Origin: Euonymus europaeus
Lineage: Eukaryota > Streptophyta > Magnoliopsida > Celastrales > Celastraceae
Assembly (NCBI GenBank): GCA_963580455.1
Contig: OY756968.1
Coordinates: forward strand, 2,889,544 to 2,953,543
DNA length: 64,000 nt
Direction: 5' to 3'
The notes beneath the pieces were generated by a model. That model worked only from the letters and a program-made list of their open reading frames with translations, had not been told where the DNA came from and searched no databases. Made by a program: the position numbers and the translations under genes. Positions 1 through 11,656 of the stretch are shown here, piece after piece; the first letter of the stretch is position 1, and every line of letters begins with the position of its first letter.

Positions 1-384
1 GTATCAACTAATACAATTATCAAGATTAATATAGATGATTAACACGTCACTAGTCACACTGCAATTATTTTTTTTTTGTTTTTTTTGTTTTTTTTTTCTG
101 AAAGTCAGAGAAAACACCCTGAAATATCATTCATAATAAAATTGTAAGTCCACTGCAATATAGGTACTGCACCATAAGTACCATTATACAACTTGACATG
201 ACAAGTGCAGCTTACTCAGACGTGTAATTCTGTTATGATTCTGTTAGATGTAAATTTACTATTCTTAGCAAGTTGTTAGCTGTAGCTAGCGATATATCAT
301 TGTACAGAGTAACAGAGAAGTGTAAATTAAAGTTAAGTTTAATGAGAACAAGAATCTCTATTCCGATTTCCGAAAGCTCTCTAC
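1..384. other. AT-rich intergenic sequence
   Basis: Contains a T-rich run near 68-98 and no coding signal that I trust. The short minus-strand open frame at 233-433 has no recognisable similarity and runs into the MITE that follows. Confidence 0.5.
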
Positions 385-901
385 GGCTTTGCTTGGATTG
401 GAGATGAAAAAAATAAGGAGAGTTAATTAACAAGCAAAGGAGATGAAAAAAATAAGGAGAGTTAATTAGAGTTAAGTGAAAGGAAGTTAAGTTACGGGAA
501 AGAAAAATTGTATATATAATTTTACTTGGATTGAGGGGGAGTTAAGTGGAGTGTGTTCATTATTTCTTTACTTGGATTAAAGATTTTGTGTGAGGGAGAG
601 TAATAAAAATATTTTACTTACTCAAATAACCTTCATTCAACCAAAGCACAAGGGTGGATGAAATAATTTAGGGTTTTTCTTGAGGATATTTTGAATTTTT
701 GAAAAATATATGTATCACTCCCCCTCCTTAACACCCCAATTTGAGAGGGGAAGAAAATTAACAAAAAATATAAAATTTCCCCTCACTTAACTCTCTATCA
801 TCCCCTCTTAAAACCCTACCCTCAATCTAAGTAACTTATTTATTCCACCTCACTCAACTCCCCCTCACTTAACTCTATTCTCCCCCGATCCAAGTAAAGC
901 C
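385..901. mobile_element. Tourist/Harbinger-like MITE
   Basis: The ends are imperfect terminal inverted repeats: GGCTTTGCTTGGATTGG at the left and the reverse complement of GGCTTTACTTGGATCGG at the right. The bases TAC flank both sides, which fits the 3-bp target duplication of PIF/Harbinger elements. No transposase is present, so the element would be non-autonomous. Inside, a block of about 30 bp starting GGAGATGAAAAAAATAAGG occurs twice in tandem (about 402-431 and 441-470). The superfamily is inferred from end sequence and duplication length only. Confidence 0.55.
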
Positions 902-1024
902 TACAATATTCTTCTTCATTGTTCTATATTTCTTCATCAATGGGCATGGCGATTCTATATTCAGAATTTAACAGTTAGGGAAAAAAAATCAAATAAAGAA
1001 GAAGACATTTTGTACCGATATATG

Positions 1025-1038
1025 ACACGTGGCGGGAA
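1025..1038. promoter_or_regulatory. G-box/ABRE overlapping an E2F-like site
   Basis: ACACGTGGC (1025-1033) is a G-box/ABRE core and runs directly into GGCGGGAA (1031-1038), close to the E2F consensus TTTSSCGC on the other strand. It lies about 570 bp before the ATG of the SNM1-type repair gene. E2F control is known for many plant DNA-repair genes; its use here is inferred. Confidence 0.35.
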
Positions 1039-1160
1039 TCCAGATGCTGATGAGAGAGAAAAGTGTGGAGAGAGAGAGAGCGTTTTGGAAAGAAACTACG
1101 ACAGCTGTTGACTACAATTTTTGAGGAGAGTGGATCGATCCATTTTGGGGTTACATCAAA

Positions 1161-1383
1161 GGCCCATGATTCTTAGTGATTTAATTATGGCGGATTGTTT
1201 GGGCCTAAACAGGCTTTTAGGACTGCTTAAAGAGCTAGTTATGGGCCTACGTTTGGACAAGCGGTGATGTTACTAAATGTCGTCCAACAAGGCCCGTAAG
1301 AGGCTTGAGTCTTTAAGATTCTTTATATTTCGGCCTTCGGTTAAAGATTGCCGCTGTGAACTGTGAAGTAGTAGAAGGCCCGT
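1161..1383. promoter_or_regulatory. Cluster of GGCCCA/site II-like motifs
   Basis: Several copies of TGGGCC/GGCCC-type motifs occur (around 1161, 1200, 1242, 1291 and 1377), upstream of the repair gene ATG at 1604. Such site II motifs are bound by TCP factors in promoters of growth-related and housekeeping genes. A pyrimidine-rich leader (about 1435-1575) follows. The function is inferred from the motif alone. Confidence 0.45.
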
Positions 1384-1603
1384 TATACTATACCATTATC
1401 TATTATTCTATTTATCTCCTAAACACTTTTTTCAATCAGGTTTTCTGTTCCCCCCAAACCCCCATCCTTTTCCCTCTCTTTCATTCTTTTTCAATTCTTC
1501 TCCCGCAGGCTTTGTGAGACCGGTAGAGATAAATCTGTATTTTCCTTCACTCTCTCTCGTTTTCTTTCATTTATTTCGAGATCAATAGAATCGAGAGAAA
1601 GAG

Positions 1604-3739
1604 ATGCCTACAGAAATGCCGAGGGGCCTTCCCTTTTCCGTAGACGCATGGACGTCTTTATCAAAGATGAAGAGGCACCATTTCTTGACCCATGCCCACA
1701 AAGATCACTCCTCCGGTATTGTCACCCATTCTTCGTACCCAATTTACTGCACCGATCTCACCAAATCACTTCTCCTCCAACAATACCCCCAGGTTCGCCT
1801 TTTTATTTACTGTTTCAGTTTTTGAAAAAACATGAATTGGTGCGATTTTTTTGGTTTTATTTGTGTTTTTCGCTTTCGGTGATGCTAGCTTGATGGTTCA
1901 CTGTTCGTGGGTATTGAGGTGGGGCAGTCCGTCTGTATTGGTGATCCGGATGGGGAATTCACGGTCACCGCCTTTGATGCGAATCACTGCCCTGGTAATT
2001 TATGCTAATTTCCATTATTTATGTATGTAGAAATATCGACATATAGCTTGTTAATTTTACGGCAATATCAAATCCCATTATTTTGTTTTTGATTTCTGTA
2101 AATTATATGGAGAGCTATATTAACAGATGACCTCTTCTCTGGAAGTCATGAACCTCAGGGGCTGTAATGTTCTTATTTGAAGGTCATTTTGGTAGCATCC
2201 TGCACACAGGAGATTGTAGACTTACCCCAGAATGTCTACAATGTTTACCTGAAAAGTATATTAGAAAGAAAGGAAAGGATCCTCGGTGTCAGCTTGATTA
2301 TATTTTCCTGGACTGTACATTTGGGAAATTCTCTCAAAAGTTTCCAAGCAAGCACGCAGCAGTGCGACAGGTACTCTCACTTTGCTATTCCCATCTAATT
2401 TGTCTCTCTGCAACCTGTGAGCTGCTTTCAGCTTTGTCCAAAATTTATCTTTCATCGTTAAATGTTGCATGAAAAGCATTTCAAAATTTTACGTTTCTTA
2501 CTTTCTGTGTAATTGTTTTCCATTTTCCAAATAAGATATAATTGATTCATATACGTATGAGACCGCCTAACAAGCTTCTATGAAATTTCTGATGGCATGA
2601 TGGAAAAGCAGGTTATCAATTGTATATGGAAAAATCCTGATGCTCCTGTGGTGTATCTTACCTGTGATCTTCTTGGTCAAGAGGAGGTATTGGTAAATGT
2701 GGCTCAAACATTCGGCTCCAAGATATATGTTGATAAAGATGCTAATGCTGAATGTTTCCAAGCTCTGACACTCATAGCTCCAGAAATCCTCTCTCAAGAT
2801 CCATGTTCCCGTTTCCAGTTGTTTGATGGGTTCCCAAAACTATATGAAAGAGCAGCTGCAAAGCTTGCTGAGGCCAAGGCTGATTTCAAGCCTGAGCCTC
2901 TCATTCTCCGTCCTTCAGCACAGTGGTACGTCCATGAAGAAGAAAATCTTCCCACTGAAAGCCACAGAAAACTGAAATTTAGTGAAGCAGTAAGGGACCA
3001 ATTCGGTGTTTGGCATGTCTGCTACTCAATGCACTCATCCAAGGAAGAACTAGAGTGGGCCCTGAAAATTCTTGCTCCAAAATGGGTGGTCTCAACAACT
3101 CCCCCATGCCGAGCTATGGAGCTAAGTTATGTTAAGAAGCACTGCTTTGTTAGTCGATTAGCTTCTGATGATCCTCTATGGAAGCTTTTAGACATTAGAG
3201 TTGAAGGTTATCCCGATGATGTATCAGTCAAAGATGCAGGTCGTTTTCCCCTAGATGTAGAGCCTACCCAACCTTCTGCTGAATCTCTGACACAACCTGC
3301 AAAAATTTCCGGTAGCCCCAGAAAACTCGTGAGTTTGTCTCCAACAATCAAAAGACCACCTGTGACCTTATTTGGAAGAGCAAGACTTGCCTTCCTAGAT
3401 TCCAATCTTCCAAATGGAGAAAAAAGAATCACCTCAAGTGAAGCTGGACCTTCGTCAATTGTTACCAATAAGTTGGAGCAAGATTTCTCATTTCAGCAGG
3501 AAGATCATGAATTGAAACATGAGAATGAATCGGAGAACAAGGTGCCAATAGAGGTCATTTCAGCACAACCTGAAAAGTCCGAGGAGAAAGAAATTCCCAA
3601 AGGTTCATCTGAATCATCAAAGGGCTTCAACGAAAGCTTGAGAAAATTGTACAGGTCAAACAATGTGCCCGTGCCTCAGCCTCTTCCATCCTTGGTTGAA
3701 CTTATGAATGCCAATAAACGTGCCAGGAGGATATTTTAG
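1604..3739 (+). CDS. SNM1/Apollo-type DNA repair exonuclease (metallo-beta-lactamase, beta-CASP)
   Basis: Four exons: 1604-1792, 1889-1994, 2159-2370 and 2612-3739, all with GT-AG introns, giving 544 residues. The protein shows the SNM1 metallo-beta-lactamase signature: HAHKDH at residues 30-35, HCPG at 96-99, HTGDCR at 114-119 with the metal-binding Asp, and DCTF at 150-153. A YSMHSS segment near 307-312 fits a beta-CASP motif. Members are nuclear 5'-to-3' exonucleases that act on interstrand cross-links and telomere ends. The C-terminal 200 residues or so are polar and look disordered. The ATG is the first one after a pyrimidine-rich leader and is followed directly by the conserved start of the family. 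Plants have several SNM1 paralogues. I place this one with the Apollo/DCLRE1B-like group, but the exact orthologue is not certain. Confidence 0.9.
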
Positions 3740-4413
3740 TCTTTGCCTTTGCCCAACGCTCTGGATGTTTTCCGTTCTCTTTTCCTCGTAAGAAAGGACA
3801 AGCTGGTTTGTCAAATACAAGGATGACTTCAGACCCTTGTCAGGATTCAGATTTGTTTGTAGTTTCTTTCCTGCAGTCTGCTTGAGTAATAATCTTGCAG
3901 CTATTCAAATATGGTGGATGATTATTTCTTACACCTGTGATTCTTTCCTATACAACATTTGGATACGATGCATAAGATTTCTGAAATTGTAGGCAATACA
4001 TTCAAGTATGAGGAAGTCTAGCTACTGTATGGCATTGTAATTTATTTATGTGCAAGAATGATTTCTTTACTCAAGGGCTTACTTGTGAATGCTAAAGTTA
4101 CCATAAACCTTGTAGTCCTGTTCAATCTTTAGGAGATTCAGACAAATATGAAAGCGTCTCTAAAAGAGAGATCAAGGAAATGCAAGAAGCTTGAACGATG
4201 AAATTCATAGATCAACAGTATTTTTTACACTTGAGAACCAACGATCAAATGGAATAAATACAAAGAAAGCAATGAGAATGGCTTGTCTCTCATGCTTTCA
4301 TCCTCAGATTCATAGGCCAAAGGTATATATGGTGTATTGGCTTGGTAATCAGGGTCAAATAATTGGAATTAAGAAATTGAAGAGAACTATAAAAGAAGTT
4401 AGAAAAGGTGTTT
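3740..4413. other. 3' flank of the repair gene
   Basis: Probable 3' UTR and downstream intergenic sequence. The plus-strand open frame at 4191-4469 has no recognisable similarity and overlaps, on the other strand, a better coding candidate. Confidence 0.4.
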
Positions 4414-4864
4414 TTACTTCCTCTGCATTTTTGTGCTTGATGAGTTCTCTTGCTTGGCAGCATCAATGAAAAAGACGTCAGATGTAAAAGAGTTCTTTGC
4501 ACTTTCCAGCATATTAATCATCTGATCTGGTCCTCTGCTCTTATGAAAGGGAACCGTGTCCAACTTCACTGCAACTTCATGAATCATGGGCACTATGCTC
4601 AGTCATCTTGCTTGATTGTACCCAATCCAATTTTCTGTCCATTGCCTAGTATATGGCATAAGAGATCATTTTCTTCTCATTACTACACACGTCTTTTTGC
4701 AGCTCTCCTCAACTGCGTTCTAACTAATTGAACCTAGCATGAAGAAGATAGCACAATTCAGCAGTCCAAGAAAACATGAAAAAGCGACTAATTATAATCC
4801 TTGACTGGTACCTGTTCTTGAACTTCATCCGAGAACTCCACAATGTTGCAGATATATGGCATGC
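4414..4864 (-). CDS. Unrecognised small two-exon gene or gene remnant
   Basis: I do not recognise this. On the minus strand the reading from 4587 to a stop at 4414 gives 57 residues of balanced composition (core VPFHKSRGPDQMINMLESAK). About 230 bp upstream another short frame reads MPYICNIVEFSDEVQEQ (about 4864-4814) and ends exactly at a CAG|GTACC donor. Splicing that donor to the AG just before the TTGGAC codons (about 4571) would keep the frame and give about 66 residues. In-frame stops precede the first ATG. It could be a small gene, the 3' end of a longer decayed gene, or chance. The amino-acid composition is better than random AT-rich sequence would give. Confidence 0.25.
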
Positions 4865-6247
4865 TACATATTGATTATTGAGATTGAGTTACCAGTACCG
4901 ATTTTGAGGACACAGGTTGATGTTTGATCAACAAATAATGATAAATATGGTCCAGCGGTACCAATCAAACATAGATGATCATTGATTTAAAACATATAAC
5001 TTCATCAATTCTGCCTAATCTAAACTGAAAACTGGTCGGAGTTATTGCAGTAGGTGCCTACTTACCGACCGGCTACAAATGTTTTTAAAATCGATTATTT
5101 CCTATTTTGATCCTCCAGAAAATTGAATGGTAGCAATACTGCATTGCTATCCCCGAGTAATAAGTTTGTTCATATCATCAAAGCACATCCGAAAACTTGT
5201 TATTTTTTTCCAAACAAGGTGTGTATTAACAGCTTCAATTATTAATTGATATAACAAAACATTGCAAATTCCACATGATGGAATCTGCTTCGTTGAAGCC
5301 AAAATCACCGAATTTACATTACTTCGTAAGTAGTCGATTTTGGAAAAACAGGGAAGAAGGGAAGGAATGCTTATAGAATTGGTGTTAGAGCTGTGGGGTT
5401 AATGCTACTATTAGTTTTTATTTTGGTTACTGAAAGTCAAAAAATTTTAAGTTGGTAAAGTGTCAAAATAACCATTCTATTATAGGCTTTGATCAAATCA
5501 GATAACAAAGACGTTGACATGACAAATTCCTCGTTAAATGTGGATGACATGGCAAACGATGTCTCGTATGTGGCTAACGGAGTTACAATAAAGTAAATAA
5601 CATATATATTTCAAACAAAATTTAAAATATATGTTTCATTATCAACCGTTGGATCTAACCAACAATTGAGATTGAAACCTTAAATTATCTCTCTTTCATC
5701 TACGAGCTGCCTCTCCACAAAATTATCTAGTTCAATCTTTGTGTTAACAAGGGAGACTAATCTCTACATGTTTTCTTAATCCAAAGCTTCATCTTTCAGT
5801 GATGTTTGTATTATCTTCTTCCTTGCTCTCCACCATCCCCTCCCACAAACAATCCCATTGTCACAGCATTGATTCAAACAATTCGTCATAGCATCAATTC
5901 CTCTCTTGATAATCGTTTAGGGAGTTCAAGGTCAATGATGCATTTAAGATACTCGAGAAAATGTTTCAATGGAGGAAAGAGGCGGCTCTTGATTCGATCT
6001 TGGACTAGGACTTCGGCTCAAATCTAAGCTCAGACTCGATTTTGGGAGGTGGGAGATGGGCGACTGCTAAGGTTTTGAGAAATTAGGGTTTAGTTTTGCC
6101 TTGGGAATGAAGAGAACGAAGACCGGAGAAAGACGAAGAAGCTAAAGAGTTATAGATGTAAAGACGAAGACATGATCAGGCAGATGCAAATGCAGGGATG
6201 AAGACAAAGAGTTGCTAGAGTTTTTATTTTTGGCTTATTTTTTTCTT
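4865..6247. repeat. Intergenic, transposon-like debris
   Basis: No gene seen. The stretch 5400-5600 (a GGTTACTGAAAGTC start with AACGGAGTTAC nearby) resembles ends of dispersed plant repeats. 5640-6230 is a purine-rich, leader-like sequence with a short unrelated open frame. Boundaries and class are unknown. Confidence 0.3.
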
Positions 6248-8204
6248 GGATTATTTGGTGATAAGTGCTTTTTATGGACTTTATATTTTATTTAGTCTTT
6301 TTGAAAAGTTTGTAGTCCAATACATCCTCAATTATTTGAACCTTAACTCAATAAGGACAATTTTAAATTTTAACTTTATTTAATGACAATTTTACCCTAC
6401 CCTCATTTAAATATATCTTTATTTTTATTAGTATATGATTGCTCTTTATTTATAAAATAATTATTATAATAAAATCAATATAAATACAATTCCAGAAAGT
6501 CGGATGAAATCATTTTTTGTATCTATATGTTTTTAAAAATAAACTAATATTTTCACTTTTGATGAATCAAACTGAAGAGTCGATCAACCAATTTTTTTTA
6601 TCGAAAATCAAGTGCACTCACATGCACAAAATTTAATTGACTTAGTAACTTATGTATATGCATTAAAATCTGTGAATCACTATATTATTGAAACCAACAA
6701 TCGAACACTTGTGCATTAACAAAACTTTATTCAATATAAATGTCAATATTTTATTACATTGTTAACTAACAACCAAAGTCCATAACTTATGAGAATAGTA
6801 TCATAATAAAACTCAATTCATATTTAAAACAAAACCAAATACCATAACAATTTCTAGTCGTTTTGGTGACTTTTGCGAAAATCCCCTAAATTCTGGGTAA
6901 GAAATCCTCTGAATTTTTTTTTGCATAATTTCAAAAAATCTTCTAAATTGTTTTTGGTGAGTTTTGTAAAATCCTCTGAATTCTTGACAAGTTTGAGAAA
7001 TCCTCCGATCATCTACATTTTTGGTTTTTTTTTTGTTTGATTTTGATAAATCCTCTAAATGTTTTATAAAAATTTTAGAGGATTCCTAATAATAGGATAT
7101 AAAGTTTAGGGTTTTGAGGATTAATATATTAGTGTTTAGAGCTTATGATATAAGGTTTTTATGTTTAAGAGATTATAATTTATTATTTTGGATTTTGGGG
7201 TTTAGGACATGAGGTTTAAGATTTAGGGTTTACGAATATAAGTTAGTAAAATTTTATGATTTTCTTCTTATTTTTGTAAATTCTTCTTAATTATTTATAA
7301 TATTTTTTGTTCAAAATTAAAACTAGAATTGTTAACATTCAGAGGATTTTTGGGAAATTCGAATTGTTAACATTCAGAGGATTTCTGGAAAATTCAGAGG
7401 ATTTTTAGGAAATTCAAAGAATTTCTAATTATAAGTTTTAAAATTTAAGAGTCCAGGGTTTAGAAGATTAGAGTTTAGTGTTTAAAGTTTAGGATTTAGA
7501 GATTTAAGATATTAAGATTTAGTATTTAGATTTAGGATTTTTGGGTTTAGGATTTAGAGTTTCGGGTTTTTTTCTTTGATTTTCAAAAATTATTCTAATT
7601 TTTATTATATATTTTATGAAATCCTCTAAACTTTTTTGCTTAATTTCAAGAAAATTCTGATTTATTTTGTTAAATTTTGCGAAATCTTCTAAATTTGAGA
7701 CAAGTCTGTGAAATCATCTGAATTTTTGGTTGCTTTTTGTTTGATTTTCAAAAATTCAATTTTTTTTGATATATTTTTATGAAATCATATGTATTTTTTT
7801 GCTTAATTTTAAAAACCCATTTAATTGGTTTTGGTGAGTTTTGAGAAATCCTCTGAATTCTAAATAAGTTTGAGAAATCATTTGAGTTCATTCAGAGGAT
7901 TTGACAAATAAACATTTAAACATATCGATCATGGGTCTCATTGGAAAGAGTTTTTCGTGCTGATTATGAATATATATTTTTTTTTAAAATCCGATTTGTA
8001 TTTGAGAGATAAAACTGTTTTAAAGTTTTTTTTAAAAAAAAAATAACAAGAATCTGATGATGTCAGCATATGTCATCCATATAAGGACTTTTTGGAATAA
8101 GGGTAGTTTTGTCCATAATTATTCAAAGGATGTTATGGAATATTGAAAAATTGAAGGCAGTGAATAGAATACATCTTTTTATTAAAGGACTTATTGGTGA
8201 ATCC
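6248..8204. mobile_element. Non-autonomous TIR element filled with degenerate repeats
   Basis: The left end (GGATTATTTGGTGATAAGTG...) and the reverse complement of the right end (GGATTCACCAATAAGTCC...) stay alignable for roughly 100 bp, suggesting long, decayed terminal inverted repeats. The interior from about 6840 to 7900 is a degenerate array built from variants of GAGAAATCCTCTGAATT and its complement, mixed with GGTTTAGGATTTAG-type stretches. No transposase frame exists. Long TIRs suggest a MULE-like element, but no target duplication could be fixed. Confidence 0.4.
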
Positions 8205-8381
8205 CCTTTTTTCTTTTGTTGTCACATTTTTTTTTCTTTTTACATTTTTTAAATTACATGTTGGATAATTTCCAACGTGACAATTTGGATTAACGTAGTA
8301 AGTTTAGCTGCCCAAATTTGTCTCAGTGTGCGATTTGACAAAAATTTACAGTTTTGATTATCAACTTGCAATTTTTTTTAC

Positions 8382-8711
8382 TCTAAATGATTAAATTGAA
8401 ACATGATCTACCAAAAATGATATTAACGCTAGAGCTGTAAAGTCGCAAATGATAGTTGGCGCTTTTAGCAGCCTGAAGCGCCAGTACCAGATGGATCCCC
8501 AATCAGATATAGTAGACGCATCGGATGGCTCAGAATTGCCCTTGAAGTTCCTAATCTCCTCCAGTAAATGGGTCAACAACGCAATCCTATGGACCAGACA
8601 CGCGCAATCCTTAAGAAACGACGACACTTCTCTACCGCCATTGCTTCCAACGGAGAAACTAGAGATTTCCTGCACCAAGTCGAGTAGCGCCGACTCCCCA
8701 CCACCGGCCAT
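8382..8711 (-). pseudogene. U-box E3 ligase N-terminal fragment (PUB13/14/15-like), frameshifted
   Basis: The ATG at 8711 opens MAGGGESALLDLVQEISSF..., followed by SFLKDCACLVHRIALLTHLL and EEIRNF. This matches the U-box N-terminal domain (UND) of plant PUB proteins. After residue 80 or so the open frame becomes unlike the family, while a neighbouring frame reads LVLALQAAKSANYHL, which is how the family continues. A frameshift near 8495 therefore breaks the domain. No U-box or ARM repeats follow; the similarity is lost by 8400. Full-length members have about 600-700 residues. This is a decayed 5' copy, possibly left by transposition or truncated duplication. Confidence 0.7.
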
Positions 8712-9458
8712 TGCAAGCTAAATCTTGGTTCTTTTCTGTGCTGGAGCTACATATATGCCTCAAAGCAGGATAAAATGTAGAGAGAGAAACTTGTTCGATT
8801 CGCGGGACAAGGTGTAGTTAGAGAGAGGGAGAGAAATTAATAGAGTTGGATTTGGAATATTATGAATCGTATGCAAATACACCAACAACTATATGTATAT
8901 CTATGAGGAAGATAGACTTGCGTTAGTCATTGAAAGTCGTGCTTACAATCTTAGTTAGGAATTATGATCCAGGAGCCCCATTCACGAGGGAATGAGTGAT
9001 TTGCATCTCATCTCGCCTAGCTCATTCCCTCCTCAAAACGTCAATTAACTAGAGCAGATAAACAACGGCAGACCCAGCCATCTATTAGTCAGATGGTCCT
9101 CTAGATCAAGAATGCAATGTGGGGGGTGGGGGTGCTGATGAGGATGGCAGGAGGCAATGTACTGTACTGGTGGATGAGGATGCAACTATGTACTGTACTT
9201 ATGTGGACATTAATTTTTTTTTAAAAATAATCTGTAATAAGTGGAATATATGTGGTTGCGCTGCTGGGGGTTGTGCTCTCATTTTCTGTCAATCATCAAC
9301 CCGACAAACCATTTTTGTGGATTAATTGAAAGTCGCAATCAATGGTAGACGTTCAAGAACTGATCTATTTTAATTAATCCAAAGCTTGAACCTTTTTTTT
9401 CCTTTTACAATATCCAAAGCTTAATAATCTTCAAATTGGAGTCTTTTTCAGAGATGAT
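8712..9458. other. Intergenic region between U-box fragment and MYB gene
   Basis: No gene seen. The short plus-strand frame at 9119-9325 is low in complexity at its start (GGGTGGGGG run) and has no family resemblance. The last 100 bp probably hold the MYB 3' UTR. Confidence 0.4.
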
Positions 9459-9831
9459 TTAGGACATTGTGAGGTCAAGATTTAGGTCAGGCAACCCAAT
9501 ATCTCCCAAGGAATAACTCCCAGAATCCGATACTTGCTGCTGCTGCTCATCATTGTTTTCAACACAGATTTCCAGTGACTGATTGGCAGCCGTAGCACCG
9601 CCGCCGGATCTTAATGTTGCAGTGTCGTCGATCAGAAGGTTGGTATTATGAGAGCGAAAAGTTTGAAGGGCCAAGCGATGGTTATTAGGATCAACCCCCA
9701 TGTTTATAAGCTTTCTCCTCAAATTCGAGTTCCAGTAGTTCTTTACTTCATTATCTGTCCGTCCTGGTAATCTACCCGCTATCAACGACCACCTGATCAT
9801 CATTCCATATATAAGTAAACTAATCTTCAAC

Positions 9832-9872
<41 letters not shown>

Positions 9873-10263
9873 AGTTAGCATTAATTAATCTCACCTATTG
9901 CCTAGGAGTGCATGAAGTTTGATGATAAGATCCTCTTCGTCCTCCGCAAAGTTTCCTCTTTTAAGGTCTGGCCGTAGATAGTTGATCCATCGCAGCCTAC
10001 AACTTTTGCCACAGCGAAGCAGACCTATATATACATATTGGCATACATAGATTACAAACGATTAACTCATATTAATTTTGAAGCGTAATTTTTATCCAAC
10101 TATTTGAATTTTGTTGAATTGATAGATATATACCTGCAGCTTGAGGGAGAGTCCGCCAGCAACCCTCGCCGTGTTTGCGAATATAATCGATGAGCTTCTG
10201 GTCTTCTTGCTTGGACCAAGCCCCTTTGTTTTTGTCCTGCTTATCACAACAAGGCTTTCTCAT
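9459..10263 (-). CDS. R2R3-MYB repressor, subgroup 4, MYBC2-like
   Basis: Three exons (10134-10263, 9895-10024, 9459-9792) encode 197 residues. R2 and R3 repeats fill residues 12-116, starting MRKPCC and including [20 protein letters not shown]. The R3 helix carries the bHLH-binding pattern [20 protein letters not shown]. After the repeats come [12 protein letters not shown] (subgroup-4 C1 motif) and a terminal [10 protein letters not shown], an EAR-type LxLxL repression motif (C2). Proteins of this class bind bHLH partners and repress flavonoid, anthocyanin and proanthocyanidin genes in the nucleus. The start [10 protein letters not shown] matches the MYBC2 clade better than the MYB4 clade. 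The protein is short for the clade because the linker between C1 and C2 is brief. Both splice sites are at the usual R2R3-MYB positions. Intron 2 contains a long AT/GT microsatellite. Confidence 0.9.
9832..9872. repeat. (AT)n(GT)n microsatellite in MYB intron 2
   Basis: About 20 bp of AT repeat followed by about 20 bp of GT repeat, inside the 102-bp second intron of the MYB gene, close to its 5' splice site. Confidence 0.9.
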
Positions 10264-11053
10264 TCTTTTAAATGTATAAATATATTCCCAACTAGAAATG
10301 GAGATTAACAGCAAATCATGCAAGGGAGCTAGGAAAACACAACACAAACACAAGGCTCAGCTAGCAATGGAGGTATGTTAATTATATATACGAGGATAAC
10401 AGCTATTTGGATAACAGAGAAGAGTTGACTTGGACTGGTGGTTTGAGCATGCGTGTCGAGAGAGTAATTCAGACAGAGAATTGTAAGGTACTATAGTTGT
10501 GTGTTTTCTCGTTAGATGTATATTGCTGTTAAGTATATGTCTCTATCCAATCCTCAATTTATATTTATGGTCTAACAGCGTATCTAAGTCTTGAAAAGTC
10601 CGAAACAAACTTTAAAAATAGGAGCTCTCATACAAAAATAATTAAAAGAGGACTTAAATGAATTAATTTTCTGATTGTTAAGCTCTAATGGAGTGAGTAT
10701 TATTGAATTAATTTTTTCTATATGGAACATAAATGTGTTTGGAATTAATAATGTACTTCTATTTTTTTTTTTTTTAAATGGAGCTCTAGAGATTTGAAAG
10801 TTTTAAGACGGCTGCACGCTCTCCTTCCGCCGTCCCTTTATGTATCATGTGCTAATTATTATATATATTCTTATTCTTTATTATTTCTTTTCGAAGACTT
10901 TTGAGAGAGAATATTTACTATATATACTATGTTTATTTTATAGGTGGAAATTCCAGTTTAAGAATGTTGTAAGAACTTTTTTTTTTTTTTTGGAAGAATG
11001 CACCGTCACATGCAAACTTTTACGTTGACTTATAGTTTTCATAAATTTTCTAA
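10264..11053. other. MYB upstream region
   Basis: Upstream of the MYB ATG. A TATA-like run (minus strand CATAAATATAAA, about 10558-10569) lies about 300 bp before the ATG and would imply a long leader. The remainder is AT-rich with no gene. Confidence 0.35.
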
Positions 11054-11656
11054 GGCTCATTTTGGTTGACAGGTTTGTTTAAAATTATAAACTGATATAT
11101 AAGTTATTTTAAGCTGTGTGTATGTGTTTGATTATATTAATTTATTCATAGCATAAAAGCTGTTAAATTACTAATAAGGGTATTTAAATAAATTTAATAA
11201 TAATATATAATAAATAAATTTAAAATTATAATAAAATGAGATTCTCATATCTTAATTATCTACAAGTGATTTTTTTTATTTAATATGTCAAATGTGAATG
11301 TTTAAAAATATATATTTTTAAAAAAGCCTAAACACTTAGTTAGTATAGTCAAAATCTAATTAATTCAGTATAAATAAAAAAATTATGTCACGATCCACTG
11401 CCTTCTTGCCTTGTCTTATGTGGGACCAAAATTAAATCAGAAAAATGAAAAAAAAAAAGAGAACCTTGAGACTTGTGAGGGCAGTTGAGAGAAAAGAGAG
11501 AAGCATAAACAAAAAAGCTTCTCATATGAGCAGTGGAATTTTGAGCGGTACCCTCTAGCTTATAAGCTTGTATTTAAACACTCGTTTGGCAAAGTGAGAG
11601 GTGGACAGCTTATACTCTGTCATTAGAAATTGTCCACCTCTATACCAAACGGAGGC
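11054..11656. mobile_element. Harbinger/Tourist-like MITE, copy A
   Basis: It begins GGCTCATTTTGGTTGACAGG and ends with the reverse complement of GCCTCCGTTTGGTATAGAGG, imperfect terminal inverted repeats. TAA flanks both sides (11051-11053 and 11657-11659), the typical 3-bp PIF/Harbinger duplication. The stretch TTTAAGCTGTGTGTATGTGTTTGAT...ATAAAAGCTGT also occurs in copy B at 20652-21442. No coding frame. Confidence 0.55.
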
